Positions 22,402 to 32,521 of a stretch of DNA of 64,000 nt are shown here, in pieces (position 1 is the first letter of the stretch; each line of letters opens with the position of its first letter). The notes beneath the pieces were generated by a model. The model worked only from the letters and a program-made list of their open reading frames with translations, was not told the origin of the DNA and ran no database searches. Where the stretch lies: the NCBI RefSeq assembly GCF_000590925.1, contig NZ_CP004372.1, positions 2,523,001-2,587,000 of the forward strand, written 5' to 3'. Made by a program: the position numbers and the translations under genes. The stretch comes from Roseibacterium elongatum DSM 19469 (GTDB lineage: Bacteria > Pseudomonadota > Alphaproteobacteria > Rhodobacterales > Rhodobacteraceae).

Positions 22402-23238
22402 CTACAGGCCGATCATGCGCCGGATGTCGGCTGGGGTGGCGCCCTCGTCGCGGTAGGTGCGGATGGCGCGGGCGTCGTCGCGCTTGGCCAGGCGCTTGCC
22501 GGTGTCGTCGCGGATCAGCCGGTGGTGGTGATAGATCGGCGTCGGCAGGCCGAGCAGCGCCTGCAGCGCGCGCTGCAGTTGGGTGGCCTCGAACAGGTCT
22601 TCGCCGCGGATCACATGGGTGATGGCCTGCGCCGCGTCGTCGAGCACGACCGACAGGTGGTAGCTGGCCGCCATGTGCGGGCGGGCCAGAACCGGGTCGC
22701 CGACCTGCGCCAGCAGCGTGGCGAGGGTGACGCGGTGGGGGCCGGCACGGGCCGGGCCGGTTTCGGTGAAGCCGACATCGAGATCGGGCAGCGCCTTGGC
22801 CAGGTCGAGGCGGATCGCCATGCCCTCGGTCCAGTCCGACATCGGGCGGCCGCGGCAGGTGCCGGGATAGATGCGTCCGTCGGGGCCGTGTTTCGGCGTG
22901 CCCTCTTGCGGGGCGGCGGCGGCCTCGGCGATGTCGCGGCGGGTGCAGGAACACGGGTAGGTCAGGTCGCGCCCGGCCAGGTGCTCGACGATGGCGCGGT
23001 AATCCGACAGGTGGTCCGATTGCCGCCAGGGCGGCTCGTCCCAGGTCAGGCCCAGCCATGCGAGGTCTTCGGTGATGAGATCCTCCCATTCCGGGCGGGC
23101 GCGGGACTGGTCGATATCGTCGATGCGCAGCAGGAATTGCCCGCCTGTCGCGCGCACCATGTCATGTGCGGTGATGGCCGAGAAGGCATGGCCCAGGTGG
23201 AGCGGCCCGGTGGGCGAGGGGGCAAAGCGGGTGCGCAC
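22402..23238 (-). CDS. gluQ: Glutamyl-Q tRNA(Asp) synthetase GluQRS
   Basis: GluQRS is a truncated glutamyl-tRNA synthetase paralogue. It activates glutamate without tRNA and attaches it to the queuosine at position 34 of tRNA-Asp. The 278 residues carry the HIGH-like HLGH (about 18), the zinc site with CSC and, further on, YPGTC (about 97-125), and a KMSKS variant KRLAKRD near 250; the anticodon-binding domain of GluRS is absent. The substrate tRNA-Asp (two copies) and tgt, which starts the same modification, lie in this window. A methyltransferase gene precedes it by six bases on the same strand. Confidence 0.96.
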   Translation of the reverse strand: MRTRFAPSPTGPLHLGHAFSAITAHDMVRATGGQFLLRIDDIDQSRARPEWEDLITEDLAWLGLTWDEPPWRQSDHLSDYRAIVEHLAGRDLTYPCSCTRRDIAEAAAAPQEGTPKHGPDGRIYPGTCRGRPMSDWTEGMAIRLDLAKALPDLDVGFTETGPARAGPHRVTLATLLAQVGDPVLARPHMAASYHLSVVLDDAAQAITHVIRGEDLFEATQLQRALQALLGLPTPIYHHHRLIRDDTGKRLAKRDDARAIRTYRDEGATPADIRRMIGL

Positions 23239-23244
23239 GGGGGG

Positions 23245-23856
23245 TTACTGACGCTCGAGCAGATAGACCATCGCCCGCGAGCCGAGGCCGATGATGTGAT
23301 CGCCCATCTCCTGCGCCAGGATGCGAGCCTTGCCGGTCGTCACCGCTGCGTCGAGACGGTCGGTATAAGCCGGCACCGCGCGCGCGTGGTCGTTGAAGGA
23401 AAAGCAGAAAAGCCCGCCAGGCGAAAGCAGGTCGAGGCACTGGTCGAACACATCGGGCGGGGCCGCGCCGGTGCCGATCACGCCGGCGGCGACGACGGCG
23501 GCATAATGATTGGCCGGGGCCGTTGCGCCCGACAGGTCGATCAGCCGGGCATAGACGCCGCTTTTGCGGGCCTCGGCCATCATCCCGGTCGAGACATCGG
23601 CGCCGTCGATCCGGGTGAACCCCTCGGCCGCGAGCGCCCGACCCGACAAGCCGGTGCCGCAGCCCATGTCGAGGATGGGGGCGTCCTTGGGCAGGGCACT
23701 GCCCGCCACGACCGCGGCGCAGCGGGCGGGCGTGACATAGCCCTGCGCCGTCAGGTCGCCGTCATATTGCCCGGCCCAGTCGTCGTAGAGCGCGCGGCGC
23801 TCTGCGTCCGTCCTCAGCCGGTAGACCTTGTCCAGGTAATCATCCGTCATGGTCAC
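23245..23856 (-). CDS. Class I SAM-dependent methyltransferase
   Basis: 203 residues with the Rossmann SAM-binding fold: motif I ILDMGCGTGLSG near 62-73, an acidic end of strand 2 (IDGADVSTGM), and motif IV-like YAAVVAAGVIG. The N-terminal VYRLRTDAERRALYDDWAGQYD resembles the Williams-Beuren WBSCR27-like group. The substrate is unknown. It is six bases upstream of gluQRS and seventeen bases downstream of trmFO on the same strand, so all three are probably one operon. This may hint at a tRNA or metabolite substrate but proves nothing. Confidence 0.85.
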   Translation of the reverse strand: MTMTDDYLDKVYRLRTDAERRALYDDWAGQYDGDLTAQGYVTPARCAAVVAGSALPKDAPILDMGCGTGLSGRALAAEGFTRIDGADVSTGMMAEARKSGVYARLIDLSGATAPANHYAAVVAAGVIGTGAAPPDVFDQCLDLLSPGGLFCFSFNDHARAVPAYTDRLDAAVTTGKARILAQEMGDHIIGLGSRAMVYLLERQ

Positions 23857-23872
23857 AAGGCTAGCGGCGCGG

Positions 23873-25228
23873 TCAGGCGGCGTCCAGCGCCGTCGCCGAC
23901 AGCCATCCGGTCCAGTCGGCCTTGGCGCGGTCGGTATAGGCCTTGTACCGATCGCGGCGTCCGCGCCGCCCGCCCTTTAATCCGTCAGCCGGGGGGAAGA
24001 GGCCAAAATTGACGTTCATGGGCTGAAAGGTCTTGGCCTCGGCCCCGCCGGTGATGTGGGTGACGAGCGCGCCCATCGCGGTGGTGTGGGGCACCGGCGG
24101 CAGGGTGCCGCCCATGATCTCGGCTGCGGCCATGCGACCGGCCAGCAAGCCCATCGCGGCGGATTCCACATAGCCCTCGACCCCGGTGATCTGCCCCGCC
24201 AACCGGATATGAGGCTGCGTGCGCAGGCGCATCTGGTCGTCGAGCAAGGTCGGCGCGTTGATGAAGGTGTTGCGGTGAATGCCGCCGAGACGCGCGAACT
24301 TCGCATCCTGCAGGCCCGGTATCATCCGGAACACCTGCGCCTGGGCACCGTATTTCATCTTCGTCTGGAAGCCCACGATATTGTAGAGCGTGCCCAGCTT
24401 GTTGTCGCGGCGCAGCTGAACCACGGCCCAGGGCTTGGTCTGCGGGTCATGGGGGTTGGTCAGGCCGACGGGTTTCATCGGTCCGTGGCGCAGGGTTTCG
24501 CGCCCGCGTTCGGCCATCACCTCGATGGGCAGGCAGCCGTCGAAATAGCCCGCGGTCTCGCCCGGTTTGAACTCGGTCTTCTCGGCGGCCAGCAGGGCGT
24601 CGATGAAGGCCTCGTACTGCTCGCGGCTCATCGGGCAGTTGAGATAGGCGGTGCGCTCCTCTTCGGTCTCGCCCTTGTCGTAGCGCGACTGCCGCCAGGC
24701 GATGTCCATGTCGATCGTGTCGGCATAGACGATGGGGGCGATGGCATCGAAAAAGGCGAGGCTGTCTTGTCCGGCCTCGGCCGCGATGGCCTGCGCCAGC
24801 GCGCCCGAGGTCAGCGGGCCGGTGGCGATGATCCAATGCCCGCGATCGGGCAGGGCGGTGATTTCGCCGGTCTCGACGCGAATGCGCGGGTGGGCCAGCA
24901 GACGCTCGGTCACGCCCTGGGCAAAGGCCTCGCGGTCCACGGCCAGCGCGCCGCCGGCAGGCAGGCGGTGGGTGTCGGCCATGTCCATGATCAGCCCGCC
25001 GGCCTGGCGCATCTCCCAATGCAACAGGCCCACGGCATTCTGTTCGTCATCGTCCGACCGGAACGAGTTCGAGCAGACCATTTCGGCCAGGTTGCCGGTT
25101 TGGTGGGCAAAGGTTTCGACCTTGGGGCGCATCTCGTGGATCACCACGGACAGCCCGAGATTGGCCGCTTGCCAGGCCGCTTCCGAGCCTGCCATGCCGC
25201 CACCGATGATATGAAGTTCGCGTGTCAT
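23873..25228 (-). CDS. trmFO: Methylenetetrahydrofolate-tRNA uracil-5-methyltransferase TrmFO
   Basis: TrmFO makes ribothymidine-54 in the T loop of tRNAs using methylenetetrahydrofolate and FAD, in place of the SAM enzyme TrmA. 451 residues: an N-terminal FAD site [14 protein letters not shown] (about 6-19), the conserved [12 protein letters not shown] segment with the catalytic Cys, [11 protein letters not shown], and the C-terminal [13 protein letters not shown] and NVNFGLFPP. Start at ATG 25228; an in-frame ATG twelve bases upstream is possible. First gene of the probable operon with the methyltransferase and gluQRS. Confidence 0.96.
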   Translation of the reverse strand: MTRELHIIGGGMAGSEAAWQAANLGLSVVIHEMRPKVETFAHQTGNLAEMVCSNSFRSDDDEQNAVGLLHWEMRQAGGLIMDMADTHRLPAGGALAVDREAFAQGVTERLLAHPRIRVETGEITALPDRGHWIIATGPLTSGALAQAIAAEAGQDSLAFFDAIAPIVYADTIDMDIAWRQSRYDKGETEEERTAYLNCPMSREQYEAFIDALLAAEKTEFKPGETAGYFDGCLPIEVMAERGRETLRHGPMKPVGLTNPHDPQTKPWAVVQLRRDNKLGTLYNIVGFQTKMKYGAQAQVFRMIPGLQDAKFARLGGIHRNTFINAPTLLDDQMRLRTQPHIRLAGQITGVEGYVESAAMGLLAGRMAAAEIMGGTLPPVPHTTAMGALVTHITGGAEAKTFQPMNVNFGLFPPADGLKGGRRGRRDRYKAYTDRAKADWTGWLSATALDAA

Positions 25229-25326
25229 GTCGGGGGACATAGAGGCACGCGCCCCAAGCCTCAAGGCCGGGGCGCGTTTGACCACATCGGACGGCGCGCT
25301 TTGCGGGCGGTGCGCGCCGGTTGGTG

Positions 25327-25761
25327 TCAGATCGACGCTTGCGCGGGCTTTTCTTCGGCGGTCTCGTCCAGCATCCACGCTTCCTTGGTTTCCAGGACCG
25401 CGTAGCGGCCGCCGCCAAACAGCACCAGGGGCACGGAGAAAACGGCGACCAGCGTGATCTTCACCGCCAGGGCCGGGTCGCCGTCCGGCGTTGTCAGGAT
25501 GGCGGGGCCGATCAGCAGAACGGCGGCCACGGCGGCGGTCAGGCCGGTCCGAATGCCCAGCATCAGCCAGAAGCTGAGCACGAAATACAGCGCCGACAGG
25601 GCGGTGGCGGGGATTTCCATGCGGTGATCCATGCCCCCGACCACACTGGGCAAGGTGCAATTCTCAAGTTGGGGCATCAGCCCGATGGCGGCCTCGATGA
25701 TGAGCGTGGCGGCCAGGCACACCCTCATGTTCAATCGGAGCCATTCTGTCAGGTCTCTCAT
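25327..25761 (-). CDS. Small four-helix membrane protein, DoxX-like (first of a paralogous set)
   Basis: 144 residues from ATG 25761 with four hydrophobic segments (about 12-30, 48-68, 72-90, 98-118). The second half has [11 protein letters not shown] and [18 protein letters not shown], motifs it shares with the protein at 26672. This fits the DoxX/DoxD-like family, whose members are linked to quinone or thiol oxidation, though most are uncharacterised. Two further copies follow upstream on the same strand. The start at 25761 is preferred over 25818 because the added residues are polar and lack a ribosome-binding site. Confidence 0.8.
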   Translation of the reverse strand: MRDLTEWLRLNMRVCLAATLIIEAAIGLMPQLENCTLPSVVGGMDHRMEIPATALSALYFVLSFWLMLGIRTGLTAAVAAVLLIGPAILTTPDGDPALAVKITLVAVFSVPLVLFGGGRYAVLETKEAWMLDETAEEKPAQASI

Positions 25762-25849
25762 GGTTCTGCCTCTGGACTTGGATGACTGCTCATCCTGCTT
25801 TTTGGGTTGGCCTGGCACATGGTCGACTGGTTAAGCGTGCGTGGATCGG

Positions 25850-26482
25850 TCAGGCGTACTGATCCTCGTCGAGAAAGATGTTCACGATATCCGGCTCGAC
25901 CGCTGCCTGGTTGATCGGGGCGCGGGGGGCCGGGGAAGGCATGGGGCGGTGGGCACTGGACGTGGGGGCGTGGCTGCGTGGCGCGGGCGTTGGCTCGGCG
26001 GTGGCCGGGCCGACGGGGGTGGCATGACGGCCGGCCGGTATGTCGAGCCCGAGCGTGACGCGGCGCGGGGCCACATGGCGATGGATCGGGCCGCGCCGGT
26101 CGCGGACGCCGGGCTGTGCATCGCTGTAGGTCAGCAAAAGCGCCGCGATCAGGGCAAGGTCACGCCAGAAAGCGCCCAGTTCGCGCTCGACACCCAGTTC
26201 GACCATGGTCAGGTAGCTGGTGTAAAAGACCATCAGCCCCAGCAACAGCGCGGCAACGCGCGTGTGAACGGCGATCATCACCATGAAGGACAGAAGAAAC
26301 ACGATGGCCGCCGCCAGCGCGCCGGCCCAGATCGGCGGGATGGCCCAGGAAAACAGCAGCGCCAGATCCGTGCCCGGAATGATGTTCAGGGCCACGGCCA
26401 GAAAATAGGAGGCGATCATGATGCGCAGTGTCGCTTGCGCGACGGCGCCGAGGGCGATCCTGCTTGTCGTTCCGTTGCTCAT
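25850..26482 (-). CDS. DoxX-like membrane protein with Pro-rich C-terminal tail
   Basis: 210 residues. Residues 1-115 contain four membrane segments in the same layout as its neighbours, including MIAVHTRVAALLLGLM, which corresponds to the GIRTRV motif of the paralogues. Residues 120-210 form an unusual Pro/Ala/Arg-rich cytoplasmic or periplasmic tail ending VEPDIVNIFLDEDQYA, absent from the other two. The tail is low-complexity and may be disordered, with a conserved-looking acidic end that could bind a partner. Function unknown. It lies between the two other DoxX-like genes on the same strand. Confidence 0.8.
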   Translation of the reverse strand: MSNGTTSRIALGAVAQATLRIMIASYFLAVALNIIPGTDLALLFSWAIPPIWAGALAAAIVFLLSFMVMIAVHTRVAALLLGLMVFYTSYLTMVELGVERELGAFWRDLALIAALLLTYSDAQPGVRDRRGPIHRHVAPRRVTLGLDIPAGRHATPVGPATAEPTPAPRSHAPTSSAHRPMPSPAPRAPINQAAVEPDIVNIFLDEDQYA

Positions 26483-26671
26483 GGTCTTTCTCGCGTCCTT
26501 TTCGATGCGGGACCAGGGGTATGTTTCACCGATAAAGCTGCGCGTCCAACGGGGCAGGAGTTTGAGGGCACCATGATCATGTCTTGGCGAGATCGTGGCA
26601 GAAAAGCGAAGCGGCCCGGCCGGGCGATCGGGCGGGCCGCATAACGGTTTGAAAATGAGGGGGATTGTGCC

Positions 26672-27076
26672 TCAGGCCAGACCCTGCCATGCGCCCTTGA
26701 CCAGGGCGTGACGCCCGCCACCAAACCGCAGGAGCGGGCCGCTGAGAATCACCGCCGAAGCGGCATAAATTGCCCAGACGCCGCCGGTCTGGATGTAGTG
26801 GTTCGACCATGCAAAACCCAGCAGCAGCGCCACGCTCAACAAGGCCATGACGCGCGTGCGGATGCCCAGGACCAGCCACGAGGCGGCGACGGCAAGGATC
26901 AGCAGCGCGATCGCGGATTTGAGTTCCAGATCGGGCGAGCGCAAGAACGGATCGCCCGACGCAGGCGCCAGCGCCCCCGGAGCCACCATTTCCAAAGCCG
27001 CAACGATTAGGTAGCTGACCCCGAGCAGCACCCGCACGGAAAGGCAACATGACCCACCGAAGACTATCATTCGCAT
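26672..27076 (-). CDS. DoxX-like membrane protein (third of the set)
   Basis: About 134 residues, four membrane segments. It shares LVLGIRTRVMALLSV and LLRFGGGRHALVKGAW with the protein at 25327, so these are clear paralogues. The start is either ATG 27076 or ATG 27070; AGGAGA is better spaced for the second. Gene spacing to 25850 is about 190 bases, so each gene may have its own promoter. A LysR regulator lies 47 bases upstream on the same strand and could control the set. Confidence 0.8.
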   Translation of the reverse strand: MRMIVFGGSCCLSVRVLLGVSYLIVAALEMVAPGALAPASGDPFLRSPDLELKSAIALLILAVAASWLVLGIRTRVMALLSVALLLGFAWSNHYIQTGGVWAIYAASAVILSGPLLRFGGGRHALVKGAWQGLA

Positions 27077-27123
27077 TCTCCTGCCTCACCCCGGCTTTGC
27101 TGCCGGATGTTGTATTGGGAATG

Positions 27124-28050
27124 CTATGGCCTCGATTTTGCCGGGGCCAGTGACAGCGCTGCAAACATGCCTTTGCGGTCGTGCAACGCGACGGTGTGCG
27201 CCGCGGCAGACGGCGCCGGTGGCGTGGCAGTCGCTGCGGTCCGAAAGGCCGTACGCATCCAGTCCAGCACCACCTCGAGCGTGCGGTCCCCGCGTCGGCT
27301 GGCATGATAGGCGGCATAGACGGATGCGATGAGATCGTCCTGCGGGGCGGACAGCAGGCGCAGATGCGGATACTTCGCCGCGACCACATGTGGCAGAGGA
27401 CCCATGGTGCGGGTGGCCTCGATCAGGTCGGCGATCTGGTCGATCTGTTCGACGCGAATGCGCGGCGGCCGGCCGAACCACGCCTTGGCCATGGCCTGCG
27501 GGCCGAAGCGTTCGTATTCATCTGGCATCCCGATCCAGTCGCCCGCAAGATCGGCCTGCGGATGGGCATAGATGCCGATGGGCAAATCCGCGATGCGCGC
27601 GGCGATCAGGCGGCCGCTCTCCGGTCGGCTGCGCAGCAAGACGATGTCGCAATCGCCAAGGCCGCTTTCAAAGATGCGGTTGCGAAACTCCAGCTCGAGC
27701 TCGGGCGCGTCATCCCGCAGTATCGGCAGGTGCGGGAACAGGATCCGCGACAGCAGCACGGGCGCGGCCCCGATTGTCAGGCTCACGGTCCCGGTGCCGC
27801 CATCGAAATTGTTGCGCGCGGCTTCGATCCGATGATCGAAGTCCTCCGCGATGGCAAGCAGATGCGCGATCTCGGGCGAGGGGGTCCAGCCATCGGATGT
27901 GCGGATCATGGCCGGGTGGCCAAGCGCCTGGGCGATGCGGTCCATCCGGCGCGACACGGTGGCGACATTCGTGCCAAGGGCCGTGGCCGCGCGGGTCAGG
28001 GTCTTGTGGCGTTTGACCTCCACGAGATAGCGCAAGTCATCCCATGTCAC
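27124..28050 (-). CDS. LysR-family transcriptional regulator
   Basis: About 308 residues. An N-terminal winged helix-turn-helix (WDDLRYLVEVKRHKTLTRAA, ATALGTNVATVSRRMDRI, about 1-60) is followed by an effector-binding periplasmic-binding-like domain. I prefer GTG 28050, preceded by GAAGGA, to a GTG at 28107 that adds 19 unconserved residues. The C-terminal 40 residues are Ala/Thr/Pro-rich. The nearest same-strand genes are the three DoxX-like membrane proteins downstream, which are the likeliest targets. The effector is unknown. Confidence 0.88.
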   Translation of the reverse strand: MTWDDLRYLVEVKRHKTLTRAATALGTNVATVSRRMDRIAQALGHPAMIRTSDGWTPSPEIAHLLAIAEDFDHRIEAARNNFDGGTGTVSLTIGAAPVLLSRILFPHLPILRDDAPELELEFRNRIFESGLGDCDIVLLRSRPESGRLIAARIADLPIGIYAHPQADLAGDWIGMPDEYERFGPQAMAKAWFGRPPRIRVEQIDQIADLIEATRTMGPLPHVVAAKYPHLRLLSAPQDDLIASVYAAYHASRRGDRTLEVVLDWMRTAFRTAATATPPAPSAAAHTVALHDRKGMFAALSLAPAKSRP

Positions 28051-28256
28051 GGGCGCAGTCCTTCGTCTCGACGGGAATAAGTGCTGGAACGACGGGGCAC
28101 TGATCACGAAACACCCGGATCGGACCCTGTCCGAAAGTCGGTCAGCGGATATTTAATTCCGATGGTGTCGGATCGTCGATGATCTGCGCGCAACAGGCGG
28201 CGCCCTGTCGCGCGCATGCAACAGACATGGAGAGGCCCCACGAGGTCCGGCGCGCC

Positions 28257-28676
28257 TCAGTCGGCGGACGGCCGCGCAATGGCCCTGTCGATCGACCATG
28301 CGCCCGGCCCGTGCAGAAACACGAACCCAAATCCGCCTGCCAGGGCGATGTTCTTGAGCAGCATGGTCATGTCGGTCGCCTGTTCGAAATCGGAATAGGC
28401 CAGCAGCGCCGACACCAGGCAAAACCCCCCAAGGGCCAGCGCCACGGCGCGTGTCGCCCATCCCATGGCCAGCAGCAGGCCCCCGAGGATCAGAACCCAG
28501 AACACCAGCCCACCGACGACAATGGGCACGCCATCGGCGGCCAGTCTTTCGGTGAAACCGCGGACATCGCCAATCTGCGAGATGCCCGCCATCAGAAACA
28601 GCGAGGCCATCAGCACACGCGCCACCAGGGCCAGTGCAGCGTCGAAACGGCTGGCCAAGGCGTCAAGCATGCGCAT
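28257..28676 (-). CDS. DoxX family membrane protein
   Basis: 139 residues with four hydrophobic segments and the standard DoxX pattern: ARVLMASLFLMAGISQIGD near 20-38, GGLLLAMGWATRAVALALG near 65-84, MTMLLKNIALAGGFGFVFLHGPGAWSIDR at the C-terminus (read as two adjoining motifs). It follows gyrA by eleven bases on the same strand. It is more typical of DoxX than the three proteins at 25-27 kb. Role unconfirmed; DoxX proteins have been linked to redox-stress protection. Confidence 0.85.
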   Translation of the reverse strand: MRMLDALASRFDAALALVARVLMASLFLMAGISQIGDVRGFTERLAADGVPIVVGGLVFWVLILGGLLLAMGWATRAVALALGGFCLVSALLAYSDFEQATDMTMLLKNIALAGGFGFVFLHGPGAWSIDRAIARPSAD

Positions 28677-28687
28677 GCCCTGGCCCC

Positions 28688-31465
28688 TTATTCCTGCGGC
28701 GCGTCCGGCGTGTCGGTGTCGGCCGCGTCGGCCCCGTCTTCATCCTCGCCCTGATCGGCGATCCACGCGACCGAGACGACCTCTTCGCCCTTGCCGGTGT
28801 TGAAGACCTTGACGCCGCCCGCACTGCGCGACCGGAACGAGATGCCGTCGACGGGCACGCGGATGGATTGGCCGGTCGAGGTGGCCAGCATGATCTGGTC
28901 CTCCATGTCCACCGGGAAACAGGCCACGACCGGGCCGCCGCGCATGGCCTTGTCCATGGCCGTGACCCCAAGCCCGCCGCGCCCGCGCACGGGGTAGTCA
29001 TGGCTGGACGACAGCTTGCCCGACCCTTGCGCCGTGATCGTCAGCATCAGGTCCTCGGCTGCCGACATTTCCGCATAGCGTTCCTGCGACAGCTGACCTT
29101 CGGCGACGGTCTCTTCCTCGTCGCTGTCCGCCTCGTCCTCGGGGGCGCCGGCCATCAGGCGCCGCTGCTTGAGATAGGCCGCCCGTTCGGCCGGGTCGGC
29201 CTCGAAATGGCGGATGATGGACATGGAAACGACCTCGTCATCGCCCGACAGCTTGACACCACGTACCCCGGTCGAAGAGCGCGAGTTGAACACGCGCACA
29301 TCCGTTGCCGGGAAGCGGATGGCGCGACCGCGTTTCGTGACCAGCATCACGTCATCCTCGTTCGAGGCGATGCGCGCGTTGATCATGCGCCAGCCTTCGC
29401 TGTCGCCTTCGAATTTCATGGCGATCTTGCCGTTGCGCATGACATTGGCGAAATCGCTCAGCGCATTGCGCCGAACCGTGCCGCGGTCGGTGCAGAAGAC
29501 GATCTGCAACTCGTCCCAATGTGCTTCGTCGCGATCGACGGGCATGACGGCGGCGATGCCGGTGCCGATCTCGATGGGCAGGATATTGACCAGCGCCTTG
29601 CCGCGGCTGGCGCGGCTGCCCAGCGGCAGGCGCCAGGTCTTGAGCTTGTAGACCATGCCGTTGGTGGTGAAGACCAGAAGCGGCGTGTGCGTGTTGGCCA
29701 CGAAAAGCGAGGTGACCACGTCATCCTCTTTCAAACCACCGCCCGACAGGCCCTTGCCACCGCGTTTCTGGGCGCGGAATTCGGCCAGCGGCGTGCGCTT
29801 GATATAGCCGCCCTGCGTGATGGTGACGACCATGTCCTCGCGCTCGATCAGATCCTCGTCGTCCATATCGCCGGACCACTCGGTGATCTCGGTGCGGCGC
29901 GGGACGGCGAATTTCTCGCGCACTTCGGCCAGTTCGTCCGAGATGATCGACAGGATACGCTCGCGCGAGGCGAGGATGGCGAGGTAATCCTTGATCTTGG
30001 CGGCGAGCTCTTCCAACTCGTCGGTGACTTCCTTGACGCCGATCTGGGTCAGGCGTTGCAGGCGCAATTCCAGGATCGCACGGGCCTGCGTTTCGGACAG
30101 GTTGTAGGTGCCGTCCTCGTTCATCGTATGGGTCGGATCGTCGATCAGGCGAATGTAATCGGCGATCTCGGCAGCCGGCCAACGGCGCGTCATCAGTTTC
30201 TCTCGGGCCTCCGCCGCGTCGGCCGAGGCGCGGATCGTGGCCACGACCTCGTCGACATTCGACACTGCCACGGCCAGCCCGCAAAGCACATGCGCGCGCT
30301 CGCGCGCCTTGCGCAACTCGAACGCGGTGCGGCGGGCGACCACCTCTTCGCGGAAATCGAGGAAGGCGGTCAGGAACCCGCGCAGCGTCAACTGCTCGGG
30401 CCGGCCCCCGTTCAGCGCCAGCATGTTACACCCAAAGGAGGTCTGCATCTGCGTGAAGCGGAACAGCTGGTTCAGCACCACCTCGGGCGTCGCATCGCGC
30501 TTCAGTTCGATCACCACGCGCACGCCGACGCGGTCGGATTCGTCCTGCACGCCGGAAATGCCTTCGAGCTTCTTCTCGCGGACGAGGTCCGCGATCCGCT
30601 CGATCATCGAGGCCTTGTTCACCTGATAGGGAATTTCGTCGATGACGATGGCATAGCGGTCCTTGCGGATCTCTTCGACATGGGTCTTGGCGCGGATGAT
30701 GACGCTGCCGCGCCCTTCCAGATAAGCCTTGCGCGCGCCGGAGCGGCCCAGGATCAGGCCGCCGGTCGGAAAATCGGGGGCGGGGATGTACTCGATCAGC
30801 TGTTCCGAACTGAGATCGGGGTTTTCGATCAACGCCTGACAGGCGTCGATCACCTCGCCCAGGTTATGCGGCGGGATGTTGGTGGCCATGCCCACCGCAA
30901 TGCCGCCCGCGCCATTGACCAGCATGTTGGGAAAGCGCGCGGGCAGGACGGTGGGTTCCTGCTGCTTGCCATCGTAGTTGTCCTGGAAATCGACCGTGTC
31001 CTTGTCGATATCGGCCAGCAGATAGGCGGCGGGCGCGTCCATCCGCACCTCGGTATAGCGCATCGCCGCCGGGTTATCGCCGTCCATCGAGCCGAAATTG
31101 CCCTGACCGTCCAGAAGCGGCAGCGACATCGAGAAATCCTGCGCCATGCGTACCAGCGCGTCGTAGATGGCCGAGTCGCCGTGGGGGTGATACTGGCCCA
31201 TGACGTCGCCCACCGGGCGGGCGGATTTGCGATAGGCCTTTTCGTGGGTGTTGCCGGTCTCGTGCATCGCGAACAGGATGCGGCGGTGGACCGGTTTCAA
31301 CCCGTCGCGCAGGTCGGGAATGGCGCGGCTGATGATCACCGACATGGCATAGTCGATGAAGCTGGTCTTCATCTCGGCGGCGATGTCGATCGACGGCCCG
31401 CTGGGCGCGGGCGGCTCGGCACCGATTTCGTCTTGGTTTTCAGGCGGTTCTGGGGTGTCGGTCAC
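28688..31465 (-). CDS. gyrA: DNA gyrase subunit A
   Basis: The DNA-cleaving subunit of gyrase, which introduces negative supercoils with GyrB. The 925 residues carry the winged-helix domain with the quinolone-resistance region [17 protein letters not shown] (Ser and Asp at the positions equivalent to E. coli 83 and 87, the sensitive state), the catalytic Tyr in [10 protein letters not shown], the coiled-coil tower, and six C-terminal beta-pinwheel repeats. The GyrA box is seen as [11 protein letters not shown], a match to QRRGGKG. Slightly longer than E. coli (875) because of a Pro/Glu-rich N-terminus and acidic stretches in the pinwheel. Divergent from usg. Confidence 0.98.
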   Translation of the reverse strand: MTDTPEPPENQDEIGAEPPAPSGPSIDIAAEMKTSFIDYAMSVIISRAIPDLRDGLKPVHRRILFAMHETGNTHEKAYRKSARPVGDVMGQYHPHGDSAIYDALVRMAQDFSMSLPLLDGQGNFGSMDGDNPAAMRYTEVRMDAPAAYLLADIDKDTVDFQDNYDGKQQEPTVLPARFPNMLVNGAGGIAVGMATNIPPHNLGEVIDACQALIENPDLSSEQLIEYIPAPDFPTGGLILGRSGARKAYLEGRGSVIIRAKTHVEEIRKDRYAIVIDEIPYQVNKASMIERIADLVREKKLEGISGVQDESDRVGVRVVIELKRDATPEVVLNQLFRFTQMQTSFGCNMLALNGGRPEQLTLRGFLTAFLDFREEVVARRTAFELRKARERAHVLCGLAVAVSNVDEVVATIRASADAAEAREKLMTRRWPAAEIADYIRLIDDPTHTMNEDGTYNLSETQARAILELRLQRLTQIGVKEVTDELEELAAKIKDYLAILASRERILSIISDELAEVREKFAVPRRTEITEWSGDMDDEDLIEREDMVVTITQGGYIKRTPLAEFRAQKRGGKGLSGGGLKEDDVVTSLFVANTHTPLLVFTTNGMVYKLKTWRLPLGSRASRGKALVNILPIEIGTGIAAVMPVDRDEAHWDELQIVFCTDRGTVRRNALSDFANVMRNGKIAMKFEGDSEGWRMINARIASNEDDVMLVTKRGRAIRFPATDVRVFNSRSSTGVRGVKLSGDDEVVSMSIIRHFEADPAERAAYLKQRRLMAGAPEDEADSDEEETVAEGQLSQERYAEMSAAEDLMLTITAQGSGKLSSSHDYPVRGRGGLGVTAMDKAMRGGPVVACFPVDMEDQIMLATSTGQSIRVPVDGISFRSRSAGGVKVFNTGKGEEVVSVAWIADQGEDEDGADAADTDTPDAPQE

Positions 31466-31661
31466 GGGCTGCGCCTTGGTCCTGTCGCGTGTCTATATCT
31501 TGTTGCCGCGCAGTATAGAGGGCCGGGATATGGGGTGCAATGGCAGCGCCGCTGACCCGCTGGCAGCCATGGGGAATAAGTGCCAACATGCTGTTTTCGT
31601 TGATTTTTGGTCCCGATCTGGCAGTCTGGTCGCGTGGAGGAGGCAACGCAAGAGGTGCCAA

Positions 31662-31931
31662 ATGCGCGAAACCGAGACCGGGCTGCTGTTGAAGGGATAC
31701 GGGCTGACCACCGCCGAGATGGTCTATCGCATGCCCGATTATCGCAACGTTCTCAATACCTTCGTCTGGCAGGATTACGACCTTGCCCCGGATTACCCGA
31801 AACTGTTCGACTTCATCGAGTTCTGGCAGGAATCGCTGGATGGGCCGCTGCACTCGGTGCGCTTCGTTCATCGCCAGATGATCGGCCCCGGCGAATGGCG
31901 CAACGTCACGGGCGAGTTCACCTATCACTGA
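31662..31931 (+). CDS. usg: Usg family protein
   Basis: 89 residues. The Usg family is conserved in alphaproteobacteria, and its role is not established. The diagnostic core is intact: KGYGLTTAEMVYRMPDYRNV, FVWQDYDLAPDYP, FIEFWQ and GPLHSVRFVH. The ATG at 31662 follows AGAGGTG. It is divergent from gyrA and convergent with dsbB, whose stop lies 25 bases after this stop. Soluble, small, probably cytoplasmic. Confidence 0.92.
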   Translation: MRETETGLLLKGYGLTTAEMVYRMPDYRNVLNTFVWQDYDLAPDYPKLFDFIEFWQESLDGPLHSVRFVHRQMIGPGEWRNVTGEFTYH

Positions 31932-31955
31932 CCCGGGCGGGCAGGCAAAGGCGGC

Positions 31956-32446
31956 TCAGGCCGGGCGGCGGGCGGCCATGATCCAGATCGCGGCCAGCAC
32001 CAGCCCCGCAATGGCGTTGTAGCTGGCCATCGACAGGCCGAACATCTCCCAGGCGACCTCGTCGCACATGACGATGGCGGGGCCGACCTCGGGGTTGAGC
32101 AGGTCCTCGACCGACATCGCGCCCAGATCCCCGCCGGCGCCGGTGCAACTGGACGGACCTTCCCACCACGTCGCGTTCGACCCCCGTCGTGATAGAGGCC
32201 GAGGCCGGTATTCACCAGCATGCTGGCCGCGCCGGCCAGCGCCAGGACGACACCGGGCAGGGCCAGGCCGATCAGCGACAGCACCACCGCAATGGCATGG
32301 GGCCACCGTTGCCACAGGCACATGGCGCAGGGCGCCAGCCCGCCGATGTACTGGAAGGCAAAGGCCCCGGCCAGGATCACCGCCGATCCAAGCCCGGCAA
32401 GCGCAATCGTCTGGCGGCGGCTGAGCGTCAGGGGCATCTGGGGCAT
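31956..32446 (-). CDS. dsbB: Disulfide bond formation protein DsbB, frameshifted
   Basis: DsbB reoxidises DsbA using quinone. The frame from ATG 32446 gives four membrane helices' worth of sequence including the first redox pair CAMCLWQRWPH (CxxC) and ends in GLGLYHDG, then goes out of frame. The second part, in another frame, continues WWEGPSSCTGAGGDLG with the second redox region (Cys in SSCTG and in VMCDEVAWEM) and the last helix. Removing one G from the G5 run (plus strand 32181-32185) and another near 32169 reads YHDGVERDWWEGPSSC, a normal DsbB sequence of about 162 residues. I treat it as one intact gene with sequence errors. Confidence 0.85.
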
Positions 32447-32521
32447 CACGAGGGTCCTTGGAGGGGTCGCTGCGACGATCTCTACGCGAACACCGGTCGG
32501 GTGCAAGGGCAGCGCCGCGCC

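Noticed and set aside
28688..31465. Quinolone resistance in GyrA
   Set aside because: The resistance-determining positions carry Ser and Asp, the usual sensitive residues.
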